Source: Acuticoccus sediminis
GTDB taxonomy: Bacteria; Pseudomonadota; Alphaproteobacteria; Rhizobiales; Amorphaceae
Assembly: GCF_003258595.1 (NCBI RefSeq)
Contig: NZ_QHHQ01000006.1
Coordinates: 310,001 to 374,000, forward strand
Length of the DNA stretch: 64,000 nucleotides
Direction of reading: 5' to 3'
Part shown: positions 51,273 to 59,769 of the stretch, piece by piece
Numbering within the stretch: the stretch's first letter is position 1
Layout: each line of letters opens with the position of its first letter
Notes under the pieces: model-generated
What the model saw: the letters and a program-made list of their open reading frames with translations, nothing else
What the model was told of the DNA's origin: nothing
Database searches by the model: none
Program-made: the position numbers and the translations under genes

Positions 51273-52247
51273 GTGCGCCGCAGGCTGCCCTCCCTCAACG
51301 CGCTGCGCGTCTTCGAGGCGTGCGCGCGGGCGATGAGCTTCACCGACGCCGCGGCGGAGCTCAACGTGACCCAGGGCGCCGTCTCCCGCCAGATCAAGGC
51401 GCTGGAGGAGGAGATCGGCGTCCCGCTGTTCGTGCGCCACGTCCGCCGCGTCGAGCTGACGCCGCACGGAGCGGCGCTCTACCCCGGTGTGCGCGCCGCG
51501 CTCGACGAGCTGGAGCGGAGCGTCGCCAAGGTGGACCGGCGCAAGGCCGCCGGCGTCCTCACCGTCAGCGCGCTGCCAACGTTCGCCATGAACTGGCTGA
51601 TGCCGCGCCTCGAGGACTTCTCCACGCGCCATCCGACCATCGAGGTGCATCTCGTCACCACGATCGGCGCGGTGGATTTCTCGCGCGACGACGTCGACCT
51701 CGCGATCCGCGTCGGCCGCATCGACGGCTCGGACGACCCTGCCGACGCCGCCCGCATCGACCTCAAGATGACCGAGGGCCACGGCGCCCTGAAGGCGCAC
51801 CGGCTGATGGCGGACGAGCTCATCGCCATCGCCTCGCCGGACCTGATGCGCGCGGGCCCGCCGATCGCGGGCCCGCAGGACCTCCTGTCCTACCCGCTCC
51901 TCCACAACGCGACGCGCGGCTACGCGTGGGCGGACTTCCTGCGCGGCGTCGGCGTCCACGTCGACGTCATGCCGGAGGAGCCGAAGTTCGGGCACTACTT
52001 CATGGTGCTGGCGGCGGCACGGCGGGGGGACGGCATCGCGGTCGTGCCGCACGTCCTGGTGGAGGAGGACATGGCCTCCGGGCGTCTTGTCGCAGCCCTT
52101 CCGCAGACCGTCCGCAGCGCCGGCAGCTATTACCTTCTGTGCCGCGAGCATCAGTACGACCTGCCGATGATTAAGGCATTCCGGGAGTGGATTGCCGAAG
52201 AATCGGCCAGTTCCCTTGCGGCTTCGGCTAAAGCGGCGGCACCCTAG
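51273..52247 (+). CDS. LysR-family regulator (GcvA-like)
   Basis: This is a 324-aa LysR regulator. The HTH is LRVFEACARAMSFTDAAAEL and NVTQGAVSRQIKALEEEIG, residues 9-47; the C-terminal effector domain has VSALPTFAMNWLMPRL and RRGDGIAVVPHVLV. It starts with GTG 51273, 21 bp after the typA stop, a short gap that could be coupled. The nearest functional partner is the aspartate dehydrogenase-like/ABC operon that begins about 165 bp downstream on the same strand. It may regulate this operon, but the arrangement is not divergent, as LysR usually is, so this is inference. Confidence 0.88.
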   Translation: MRRRLPSLNALRVFEACARAMSFTDAAAELNVTQGAVSRQIKALEEEIGVPLFVRHVRRVELTPHGAALYPGVRAALDELERSVAKVDRRKAAGVLTVSALPTFAMNWLMPRLEDFSTRHPTIEVHLVTTIGAVDFSRDDVDLAIRVGRIDGSDDPADAARIDLKMTEGHGALKAHRLMADELIAIASPDLMRAGPPIAGPQDLLSYPLLHNATRGYAWADFLRGVGVHVDVMPEEPKFGHYFMVLAAARRGDGIAVVPHVLVEEDMASGRLVAALPQTVRSAGSYYLLCREHQYDLPMIKAFREWIAEESASSLAASAKAAAP

Positions 52248-52412
52248 GCGCGGGGCGGGTAACGTCACGCATGAGGTTACCTCATCCATCGCTGCCGATT
52301 TGTGGTTTGTGTGACGAGTTCGGCGTTCCCTAAACTCATAGCTGAACATTCGCGCAGGATCGCGGACGCACCGGCCACCGGCCGGGCGGAGCGCCGCGGT
52401 CGCGGATGACCG

Positions 52413-53273
52413 ATGAGTTCATTCGAGGGGCCGCTTCTCTTGCCGCCATCAACGTCCACCCCCGGCGCGCCCATCCGCCTCGCCGTCGCCAGCCTCGGGG
52501 CCATCGGCATGGCCGTCGTCGAGGCGGTGCAGTCGGGTCGCCTGCCGGGCTTCACCATCGCCGCCGTGTCCGCCCGCGACATCGAGGCCGCGAGGGCGCG
52601 CCTCGCGCCCGTCGCGCCGGACGTGCCGGTCGTTCCCATCGCCGAGCTTGAGCCCCTGGCGGACATCGTCGTCGAGTGCGCCCCGGCGGCGCTCTTCGGC
52701 GAGATCGTCGGGCCGTTCGTCGCGAACGGGAAGAAGGCCGTCGTCCTCTCCATCGGCGCGCTCCTCACGCACGGCGATCTCATCGAACTCGCCGGCCGCA
52801 CCGGCGGGCAGATCATCGCCCCCTCCGGCGCGCTCCTGGCGCTCGACGCGGTGACGGCCGCCGCCGAGGGCACGATCCACTCCATCAAGATGATCACCCG
52901 CAAGCCCGTGAAGGGCCTCCTCGGCGCGCCGTACCTCGAAGAGAACGGCATCGACATCGCCGCCGCGACGGAGCCGGTGAAGGTGTTCAGCGGCACCGCG
53001 CGCGAGGCGGCGAAGGGCTTCCCGGCCAACCTCAACGTCGGCGCCGCGCTGGCGCTCGCGGGCGTCGGTCCGGACGCCACCACCATCGAGATCTGGGCCG
53101 ACCCCGCGCTGACCCGCAACACGCATCGCATCGAGGTCGACGCCGACAGCGCCAGCTTCTCGATGGCGATCGAGAACATCCCCAGCGAGAACCCCAAGAC
53201 CGGACGCATCACGGCGCTCTCCGTGCTCGCCGCGCTCCGCAAGATGACCGCCCCGCTGCGCGTCGGCACCTGA
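52413..53273 (+). CDS. Aspartate dehydrogenase-like protein (NadX family)
   Basis: This is a 286-aa NAD(P)-dependent dehydrogenase-like enzyme of the aspartate dehydrogenase family. The N-terminal Rossmann motif is LAVASLGAIGMAVVEAV (GAIG in place of the more usual GxGxxG). Family motifs are VVECAPAALFGEIV, the PSGALLALDAVTAA region, TRKPVKGL and FPANLNVGAALALAG. NadX-type enzymes make iminoaspartate or deaminate aspartate. This gene heads a cluster with a NitT/TauT-type importer and a VOC protein, so it may deaminate or reduce an imported amino acid or related amine. The substrate has not been fixed. Confidence 0.75.
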   Translation: MSSFEGPLLLPPSTSTPGAPIRLAVASLGAIGMAVVEAVQSGRLPGFTIAAVSARDIEAARARLAPVAPDVPVVPIAELEPLADIVVECAPAALFGEIVGPFVANGKKAVVLSIGALLTHGDLIELAGRTGGQIIAPSGALLALDAVTAAAEGTIHSIKMITRKPVKGLLGAPYLEENGIDIAAATEPVKVFSGTAREAAKGFPANLNVGAALALAGVGPDATTIEIWADPALTRNTHRIEVDADSASFSMAIENIPSENPKTGRITALSVLAALRKMTAPLRVGT

Positions 53274-53343
53274 ACCAGGCCGCCGTCCCGCCCCGTCACG
53301 TCACGTCACGCCGACCCCCGTCACGCCGAGAGGAGATCTCACC

Positions 53344-54357
53344 ATGGACTTCCCCCACCTTCCGATGCCCATCGTCCGCGGGTTCGTCGCCGGTGCCCTG
53401 GCGCTGGCCGCGGCCGCGCCGGCCGCCGCAGAGACGGTGTCGATGACCGTCGAGGCGAGCGCCATCCCGGCTTTCGTCGCCAAGGACCGCGGCCTCTTCG
53501 GCGACCTCGACGTCGAGGTCTCCAAGGTCGGCTACGACCAGGTGCAGGCCCTCCTCGTCGCCGGCGACACCGACGTCGCCTGGATCTCGCCGATCGAGAC
53601 GGTGCAGTTCGTCGCCGAAGGGTCGGACTTCCGCTACTTCTCCACCGCCGGCGCGCAGAACATGTACAACGGCATCGTGGTGCGCGCCGACGAGGCGGGC
53701 GAGTACCCGAACGTCATGAGCCTGGAAGGCAAGCGCCTCGGCATCCCGGGCTTCGGCACCGGCACCTGGGCCGCCTTCCGCGCCTTCGCCAAGGCCTACT
53801 ACGGCGTCGACGACCCGACGACCGTGTTCGACGTCGTCACCGCCTCGTCCGGCGCGCTGCTGGCGCTGGTGGAGCGCGGCCAGGTCGACGCGGCGCTCCT
53901 CTTCTCGGGCTCCTCGGCCGCCGCGCGGTCGCTGCCGCAGTTCAAGACCATCTTCTCCTTCACCGAGGCGATGCAGGAGAGCGCGGGCGAGCCGCTCGTC
54001 ATCAACGGCGCCGTCGCGACCGCCACGTGGCTGGAGGAGAACCCCGAGACGGCGGCCCGGATCGTCGCCGGCCTCGACGCCGCGACGCGGTGGATCCAGG
54101 AGAACCCGGACGCCTTCGCCGAGGGCGGCGAGTACGCGGACCTCGCCCGCGACGCCGGCTGGCTCGCAGGCCCGGAGACCGCCGAGACGGTCCTCACCCT
54201 CATCAAGGAGGGCAAGTGGTACCTGACGTCCGACGCCTACACCGACGACTGGATCGGCGCGATCTACGACCTTCTGGAGAAGGGCGAGTTCGTCGAGACC
54301 CTGCCGGCGCGTGACGACGCCTTCCTCGCCCCCGGCTCGCTGCCGGCCGCCGAATAA
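53344..54357 (+). CDS. NitT/TauT-type ABC transporter substrate-binding protein
   Basis: This is a periplasmic receptor of 337 aa. A signal peptide (residues 1-29, cut near AAAET) is followed by the NMT1/ThiY-like fold. It has SAIPAFVAKDRGLFGDLDVEV, VQALLVAGDTDVAW and LEGKRLGIPGFGTGTWA. The AGGAG ribosome site lies about 6 nt before ATG 53344. Upstream, the 70-bp gap has repeated GTCACG words (53298-53330), probably fortuitous. Substrates of this class are usually small sulfonates, nitrate, pyrimidine precursors or polyamine-like organics; here it is unknown. Confidence 0.85.
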   Translation: MDFPHLPMPIVRGFVAGALALAAAAPAAAETVSMTVEASAIPAFVAKDRGLFGDLDVEVSKVGYDQVQALLVAGDTDVAWISPIETVQFVAEGSDFRYFSTAGAQNMYNGIVVRADEAGEYPNVMSLEGKRLGIPGFGTGTWAAFRAFAKAYYGVDDPTTVFDVVTASSGALLALVERGQVDAALLFSGSSAAARSLPQFKTIFSFTEAMQESAGEPLVINGAVATATWLEENPETAARIVAGLDAATRWIQENPDAFAEGGEYADLARDAGWLAGPETAETVLTLIKEGKWYLTSDAYTDDWIGAIYDLLEKGEFVETLPARDDAFLAPGSLPAAE

Positions 54358-54375
54358 AGGCGACGTCCCTTCCTG

Positions 54376-55155
54376 ATGACGACCATGTCCCGGTCCCACC
54401 GCCTCCTTCTCAATGCCGCGCCCGTGGTGGTGGGGATCGGGATCTGGTGGGCGCTCACCACCTTCGTCCTGGTCCAGCCGCGCCTCTACCCGACGCCGGC
54501 CGCGGTCGTGACGGAGATCGTGCGGATCTTCTCCAACGAGGGTCCGCTCGGCTCGACCTACGTCCACGCCGCGTCGACGCTGATGCGTCTCCTGGTGTCG
54601 TGGGCGCTGGCGTTCGTGTTCGGGACGCTGCTGGGCGTCCTCGCCGGACGCAAGCGGGTGGTGTTCGACTTCTTCGCCAACCCCGTGTGGATCGCGATGG
54701 CGGTCCCCTCGGTGGTGTGGGTCTTCATCTTCCTGGTGCTGTTCGGGATCGACAACATCGTGCCGATCTCGGCGCTGGTGATGCTGCTCTCGGCGCCGGT
54801 CTTCCTCGGCACGGCGGAGGGCGTCCGCGCGACACCGCCCGACCTGGTGGAGATGTGCGATTCCTTCCATGTCGGCCGGTGGCAGCGCCTCGTGCACTTC
54901 TACCTGCCGTCGATCGCCCCCTACATGGTCGCCAACGCGCGCGTCTCCTTCGCGCTCGGCATCCGCATCGTCCTGATCGCCGAGGTGATCGGGCTGCCCA
55001 ACGGCGTCGGCATCCTCGTCGCCTACTGGTCGGACACGCTCTACATGGCGCCGATCGTCGCCTGGGGGATCATCCTGATGGCCGCCGGCATGGCGATCGA
55101 CCATCTCGTCTTCGCCCCGCTCCAGCGCCGCATCCGCCAGGAGAGCGCGGACTAG
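54376..55155 (+). CDS. ABC transporter permease 1 (NitT/TauT type)
   Basis: This is an inner-membrane permease of 259 aa with about six membrane segments and the EAA-type cytoplasmic loop (CDSFHVGRWQRLVHFYLPS) that contacts the ATPase. N-terminal VVVGIGIWWALTTFVL is the first segment. It starts 18 bp after the receptor gene, and the ATPase gene follows 55 bp later. A second, different permease gene lies behind the ATPase gene, so the translocation channel is presumably a heterodimer. Confidence 0.88.
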   Translation: MTTMSRSHRLLLNAAPVVVGIGIWWALTTFVLVQPRLYPTPAAVVTEIVRIFSNEGPLGSTYVHAASTLMRLLVSWALAFVFGTLLGVLAGRKRVVFDFFANPVWIAMAVPSVVWVFIFLVLFGIDNIVPISALVMLLSAPVFLGTAEGVRATPPDLVEMCDSFHVGRWQRLVHFYLPSIAPYMVANARVSFALGIRIVLIAEVIGLPNGVGILVAYWSDTLYMAPIVAWGIILMAAGMAIDHLVFAPLQRRIRQESAD

Positions 55156-55210
55156 TGGCCCGGCCGCCCGTCCGCCGTGCCGCCCGCGTAACGTTCCAAG
55201 GTACCGCCGC

Positions 55211-56005
55211 ATGACCACCAAGGTTTCCCTCGAGGACATCGACCTCTCGTTCCCCGGTCCGGCCGGCAGCGACACGCGCAAGGTGATCTACGAGAACTTC
55301 TCGCTGCAGATCGAGGAGGGGAGCTTCACTGTCCTCCTCGGCCCGTCGGGCTGCGGGAAGTCGACGCTCCTCAACATCATCAACGGGCTTCTGAAGCCGA
55401 CCCGCGCCGGCGGCATCGTCATCGACGGGGAGGACCTGCGCCGCAAGCCCGACCTCTCGCGGCAGATGGCGTACGTTTTCCAGGGGCCGCGGCTCCTGCG
55501 CTGGAAGACACTCGCCCAGAACGCCAGGTTCGGCCTCAAGGGCCTCGGCGTGCAGCCGAAGGCGAAATGGGACGAGCTGATCGAGAAGTACTTCACCGCG
55601 GTCGGCCTCAGGGACGCGATGCACCTCTATCCGCACCAGGTGTCGGGGGGCATGCGTCAGCGCGCGTCCATCGTGCGCGCGTGGGTGAACGAGCCGCAGA
55701 TCCTCCTGATGGACGAGCCGTTCAGCCACCTCGACGAGATCACCGCGGCGGAGATGCGGCGCATCCTCATCGACCTGTGGGCCAGCGAGGAGACCAAGCG
55801 CACCATCGTCTTCGTCACGCACGACATCTCCGAGGCGGCACAGCTCGCGACCGACATCGTGATGCTCACCCCCGCGCCGTCGTCGATCTGCCTGCGCCGC
55901 AAGGTCGACCTCGCGTGGCCGCGGCAGCTCGACTCGGACGAGGTGATCGGGCTGGAAAAAGAGCTGCGCCACGCCTTCGCCGAGCGCGCCGGCATCCGCT
56001 TCTGA
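55211..56005 (+). CDS. ABC transporter ATP-binding protein (NitT/TauT type)
   Basis: This is the cytosolic ATPase of the importer, 264 aa. Walker A is LLGPSGCGKSTLLN near residue 43, the Q-loop is FQGPRLLRWKTL, the signature is VSGGMRQRASIVRA, Walker B is ILLMDEPFSHLD and the switch His is in FVTHDISEAA. It lies between the two permease genes. The second permease starts 4 bp after its stop, so the genes are one operon. Confidence 0.94.
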   Translation: MTTKVSLEDIDLSFPGPAGSDTRKVIYENFSLQIEEGSFTVLLGPSGCGKSTLLNIINGLLKPTRAGGIVIDGEDLRRKPDLSRQMAYVFQGPRLLRWKTLAQNARFGLKGLGVQPKAKWDELIEKYFTAVGLRDAMHLYPHQVSGGMRQRASIVRAWVNEPQILLMDEPFSHLDEITAAEMRRILIDLWASEETKRTIVFVTHDISEAAQLATDIVMLTPAPSSICLRRKVDLAWPRQLDSDEVIGLEKELRHAFAERAGIRF

Positions 56006-56009
56006 CGCC

Positions 56010-56753
56010 ATGATCACCCGGCTCACCGCCTATTCGGCGCAGATCGCCTCACTGGTCTTCATCGTCATCGTCTGGGCCATCGCCTCGGCGGTGGTGAACA
56101 TGAGCGCGCTGCCGTCGCCCTTCGCCGTGTTCGGCACGCTCGCCGACCTCGTCGCCAGCGGCCGCGCGTTCGAGCCGCTCGGCAACACGCTCGGCCGCAC
56201 CATTCTCGGCTTCGTGCTGGCGATCCTGCTCGGCACCACCTACGGGATCGCCGCGGCGCTCTCGCGCACCTTCGCGGAGCTGACGCGCTGGCTCCTGCAG
56301 ATCGCGATCTTCACCCCGACCTTGATCCTCATCTTCCTGTTCCTGATCTCGCTCGGGCGCAGCAACGGGACGATCATCCTTCTCATCGGCCTCGTCGTGA
56401 TGCCGGTGGTCGGCACCTACATCCGCGACGCGATGGGGGACTTCGACGACGACCTCTCGGGCATGGCTCGGTCCTATCATGTGGGGTTGTGGCAGCGCGT
56501 GACGGGGATGTACCTGCCGTTCCTCATCCCGCCGCTGCTGGCGGCGGGGCGGATCGGCTTCACCCTGTCGTGGAAGGTCGCGTTCCTGTCGGAGATCTTC
56601 GGCTTTCCGAACGGCATCGGCTGGCAGGTGAAGACGAGCTACGACATCTACAACATCCAGACCCTTCTCGCCTGGCTGATGCTCTTCATCATCGTCCTCC
56701 TCGTGGTGGAGCAGCTGATGCGCCTGGCGGAACGGACCTTCGTGAAATGGTGA
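56010..56753 (+). CDS. ABC transporter permease 2 (NitT/TauT type)
   Basis: This is a 247-aa inner-membrane permease with about six segments and an EAA-like loop (ARSYHVGLWQRVTGMYLPFLIPPLL). Its sequence differs clearly from permease 1 while it has the same layout. Together they should form a heterodimeric channel for the receptor-delivered substrate. It starts 4 bp after the ATPase stop. A VOC-family gene follows 43 bp downstream. Confidence 0.88.
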   Translation: MITRLTAYSAQIASLVFIVIVWAIASAVVNMSALPSPFAVFGTLADLVASGRAFEPLGNTLGRTILGFVLAILLGTTYGIAAALSRTFAELTRWLLQIAIFTPTLILIFLFLISLGRSNGTIILLIGLVVMPVVGTYIRDAMGDFDDDLSGMARSYHVGLWQRVTGMYLPFLIPPLLAAGRIGFTLSWKVAFLSEIFGFPNGIGWQVKTSYDIYNIQTLLAWLMLFIIVLLVVEQLMRLAERTFVKW

Positions 56754-56796
56754 CGCCTCCGCCGTCGCCGCCCAACCCCCGCCGAGAAAGCCCCCG

Positions 56797-57216
56797 ATGA
56801 CGTTCAAGCCGCTCTTCCATCTCGCCTACCATGTCGACGATCTCGACGCCGCGACGCGGTTCTATGGCGAGCTTCTCGGCTGCAAGCAGGGGCGCAGCAC
56901 CGACACCTGGGTCGACTTCGACTTCTTCGGCCACCAGATCTCGCTGCACCGCGGCGCGCCGTTCCCCTCGGCGAAGACCGGCAAGGTCGGCGACCACATG
57001 GTGCCGATGCCGCACCTCGGTGCGGTGCTGCCGCTCACCCTGTGGCGCGAATTGGCGGACCGGCTGACCGCGGCCGGCGTCGAATTCGTCATCCCGCCGA
57101 CGGTGCGCTTCGAGGGGCAGCCCGGCGAGCAGTGGACGATGTTCTTCCACGACCCCGCCGGCAACCCGATCGAGGTGAAGGGCTTCGCCAACGAAGACGC
57201 GATCTGGGCCGCGTAG
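56797..57216 (+). CDS. VOC-family protein (glyoxalase/dioxygenase fold)
   Basis: This is a 139-aa protein with the VOC fold: LFHLAYHVDDLDAATRFYGELLGC at the start (first metal His), a central HLG region (PMPHLGAVLPL) and the C-terminal FFHDPAGNPIEVKGF (second metal Glu). Such proteins bind a divalent metal and act on small thiol conjugates or catechols. It ends the ABC operon, so it probably modifies the imported compound or a product of the dehydrogenase. The exact reaction is unknown. Confidence 0.87.
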   Translation: MTFKPLFHLAYHVDDLDAATRFYGELLGCKQGRSTDTWVDFDFFGHQISLHRGAPFPSAKTGKVGDHMVPMPHLGAVLPLTLWRELADRLTAAGVEFVIPPTVRFEGQPGEQWTMFFHDPAGNPIEVKGFANEDAIWAA

Positions 57217-57410
57217 TCCAGCGCCCGGCAGCCTCCGCCGCGCCACCCCGCGGCAGGGGCGGCGCCGGGACCCCCGCCACCTGACGCACGGCTCCAGGCG
57301 AGCCACGCGCAAGCTTGCGATGCCACATCAGCCAGCGTTGCCACAGCATGCTGGTCGGGTGTCCGCAATTCCGCCGATCCCCCAGCGACATAGAAGCGGG
57401 GGACATGACC

Positions 57411-59342
57411 ATGGCGCTCGTCAACTCCGAGGAGGCCGCCGTCCGGAGCGACGGCGCCGGCCTTCCGCCGGCCCCGACCGTGGGCCTGTTCGAGCGCATC
57501 GCGCATCCCGGCCGGTCACGCCGCCTCCTCATCCAGCACCGCCAGACCGCCGCCGAGCGCATCACCGCCGCGTCGGCGCACATCGCCGGGGAGTTCGCCG
57601 GGACTCTCGCCGCCGTCGAGGCGCAGCAGGCCACGCTGAAGACCGTCGCCGACGGCGAGGCGCAGGCGAGAAGCGCCGCCGAGGCGTCGAAGCGCGCACT
57701 CCAGCGGTTCGACGACAGGACCACGGCGGCGCGCGACGCCGCGGACCTGATGGCCGCCAAGCTCAGCACGCTCGAGGAGCTCAACGAATCCATCCGCGGG
57801 CAGATCGAGGCTTCGCTCGCCGCCGTCGCCAGCGCCGCCAAGCGTCACGCCGACGCCATCCGCGAGGGGACGGCGCTGCAGGGCGAGGCCGGCGAGATCC
57901 GCCAGCTCGTCGACCTCGTCGCCGAGATCGCCGGCGAGACGCGCATTCTCTCCCTCAACGCCTCCGTCGAGGCGGCACACGCCGGGAGGGAAGGCCTCGG
58001 CCTCTCCCTCGTCGCCGAGGAGATCCGCACCCTCGCCGACGCTGCCCTCGGCGCCGCAACGAAGGCCGGATCCCAACTGGCCGAGGCGGGCGGGGAGGCC
58101 GCACGGGCCACCGGTCATCTCGCCGCCGCCGTTGAGGCGAGCGACGGCGACGTCGAGCGCGGCCGCGATGTCGTGCAGCGCCTCGGCGCCGCCGGCGCCG
58201 ACATGGCCGAAACGCGGGACGCGACGGACGCCGTTCTCGCGGCGACGTCGAACGACCTGTCCGCCATCGCGCCGCCGCTCAAGGACGTCGACGGGCTAGC
58301 AGCGAGCATCGACGCGCAGTCCGCGGTCTGCCGCCAGACCCTGCGGGAGGCGCAGCATCAGACCGAGGCGGTCGCCCAGTGCTTCAAGGCCGCGCTCGCA
58401 CTGAACGAGTGGTCCGGTGCGCTCATGACCGCGGCGGAGGCGGCCGATACCGCCGGCATCGCCGACCCCGCGAGGGACACCGCGAACGCCGCCGACGCGC
58501 TGCTTGCGGAAATCGACGAGGGCACGCGGGCCGCGGTCACCGTTCTGGACGCGGTGGAGACCGCCGGGCACGCATGCCGCTCCGCGCTGGCCGCCGCGCA
58601 GACGGCCTCGGAAAGCCTCCTCGCGCCACGGCCCGACTCCGGGTCGGCCGCCGAACTGCGCGATCAGCTTGCGGCGGTGGTGGCCGCGCTGCGCGACTGC
58701 GCCCGCGACGCCCGAGGCGTCACCGACGGTCTCGGCCGCGCGCTGGACGACAACGGCAAGGCGCGAGCGCGGCTCGATGCCTTCGAGCAGGCCGTTCAGC
58801 GCGCGGAACGCATCGTCGAGTCCGCGATCGCGATCGCCGGGCAGACCGGCGCGCTCGGCGTCGACGGCTCCCTCGAGGCCGCACGCGGGCCGTCCGCGCG
58901 GGGCTTCATCGGCGTCTGCGCAGAGGTGCGCGACCTCTCCCGGGACACGGTGCTGAGCGCCGAGCGGATCAAGGAGCGCCTGACGGCCGCGCTCGGACGC
59001 TGCGGGCGCGTGGGCGCCGACCTCGACGCGATCGCGAAGACCATCGGCTCGGAGATCGAGATCCAGCGGGCGGTGCTCCGGAGCCTCGACGGCGTCGCCG
59101 ACCACATCGCCTCGCTCCAAGCCGGCGCCGGGCAGATGACGGCCGACCTCGCCGAGAGCGACGCGGCGCTGTGCGAGGCGAGGACCGCCGTCGCCCTGAT
59201 CGCCAACGCCGCGACCGACGCATCCCGCATCATGGAGGAGGCCGGGACCGCGACGCGGGCCAGGGAGCAGGACGCCGCGGTCCTCGCCGCGTCGGCGAAG
59301 ACCATCGCCTTCCTCGCCGACGAGCTCCGCTCGGTCGGCTGA
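57411..59342 (+). CDS. Soluble receptor-like protein with two methyl-accepting-type hairpin tips
   Basis: This is a long helical protein of 643 aa with no membrane segment. A coiled-coil rich in Ala, Glu and Asp runs along most of it. Two segments match the cytosolic hairpin tip of chemoreceptors. The first (residues 170-212) has IAGETRILSLNASVEAA and AEEIRTLADAA. The second (residues 473-510) has IAGQTGALGVDGSLEAA and CAEVRDLSRD. This is one tip more than in usual receptors. No sensor domain is seen. ATG 57411 is better placed than ATG 57405 relative to the GGGGGA site. It lies 427 bp before a CheA-like gene and probably signals to it. Confidence 0.72.
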   Translation: MALVNSEEAAVRSDGAGLPPAPTVGLFERIAHPGRSRRLLIQHRQTAAERITAASAHIAGEFAGTLAAVEAQQATLKTVADGEAQARSAAEASKRALQRFDDRTTAARDAADLMAAKLSTLEELNESIRGQIEASLAAVASAAKRHADAIREGTALQGEAGEIRQLVDLVAEIAGETRILSLNASVEAAHAGREGLGLSLVAEEIRTLADAALGAATKAGSQLAEAGGEAARATGHLAAAVEASDGDVERGRDVVQRLGAAGADMAETRDATDAVLAATSNDLSAIAPPLKDVDGLAASIDAQSAVCRQTLREAQHQTEAVAQCFKAALALNEWSGALMTAAEAADTAGIADPARDTANAADALLAEIDEGTRAAVTVLDAVETAGHACRSALAAAQTASESLLAPRPDSGSAAELRDQLAAVVAALRDCARDARGVTDGLGRALDDNGKARARLDAFEQAVQRAERIVESAIAIAGQTGALGVDGSLEAARGPSARGFIGVCAEVRDLSRDTVLSAERIKERLTAALGRCGRVGADLDAIAKTIGSEIEIQRAVLRSLDGVADHIASLQAGAGQMTADLAESDAALCEARTAVALIANAATDASRIMEEAGTATRAREQDAAVLAASAKTIAFLADELRSVG

Positions 59343-59769
59343 CGCTCCCGCCGGCGCGGTGCGCCGCATCCCCCCGGTGCGCCTCGCCTTTGCGGCCCAG
59401 CCTGGGGCAGGCACGCGGCTGTATCGCTGAGCGACGCGCCGCGAGCCGGCACCAGCCGGGCGGCGCGGGACCGTCATCCGCGTTGCTGCCCGCATCGCCG
59501 GTAGCGCGCCGGACCGCCCCTCGCGTCGTTCAGCGGCGGAGGGACCCAACATCCACTGGCGATGGAGCCGCCCGTCCCATGCCCCAAACGTCGCGCCGCC
59601 CGGGATCTACGACGCCCGCTTCCCCATGCCGTTCACACCGGAGCGGCGCATCCGCCGGTCCGGTGACGGGAGCGGACGGACGCTCCGGCGTCGCGGCGGC
59701 CGTGAGGCCGGACGATGTGCGTCCGTTCCGCCGCCCCACAGCAGTAGCCGCCGCCCGCGGAGCCGACAG
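59343..59769. other. 427-bp gap between receptor-like and cheA-like genes
   Basis: No gene is supported here. The sequence is GC-rich, without the AT-rich promoter-like profile seen in other gaps of the window, so the CheA-like gene may be read from the receptor-like gene. Short stretches look coding by composition but have no good start or ribosome site. The only clear signal is GGAG 8 nt before the CheA-like start. Confidence 0.4.

Noticed and set aside
53283-53335. GTCACG repeats upstream of the receptor gene as an operator
   Set aside because: The repeats are short, irregular and in a GC-rich gap inside an operon. Chance is enough to explain them.
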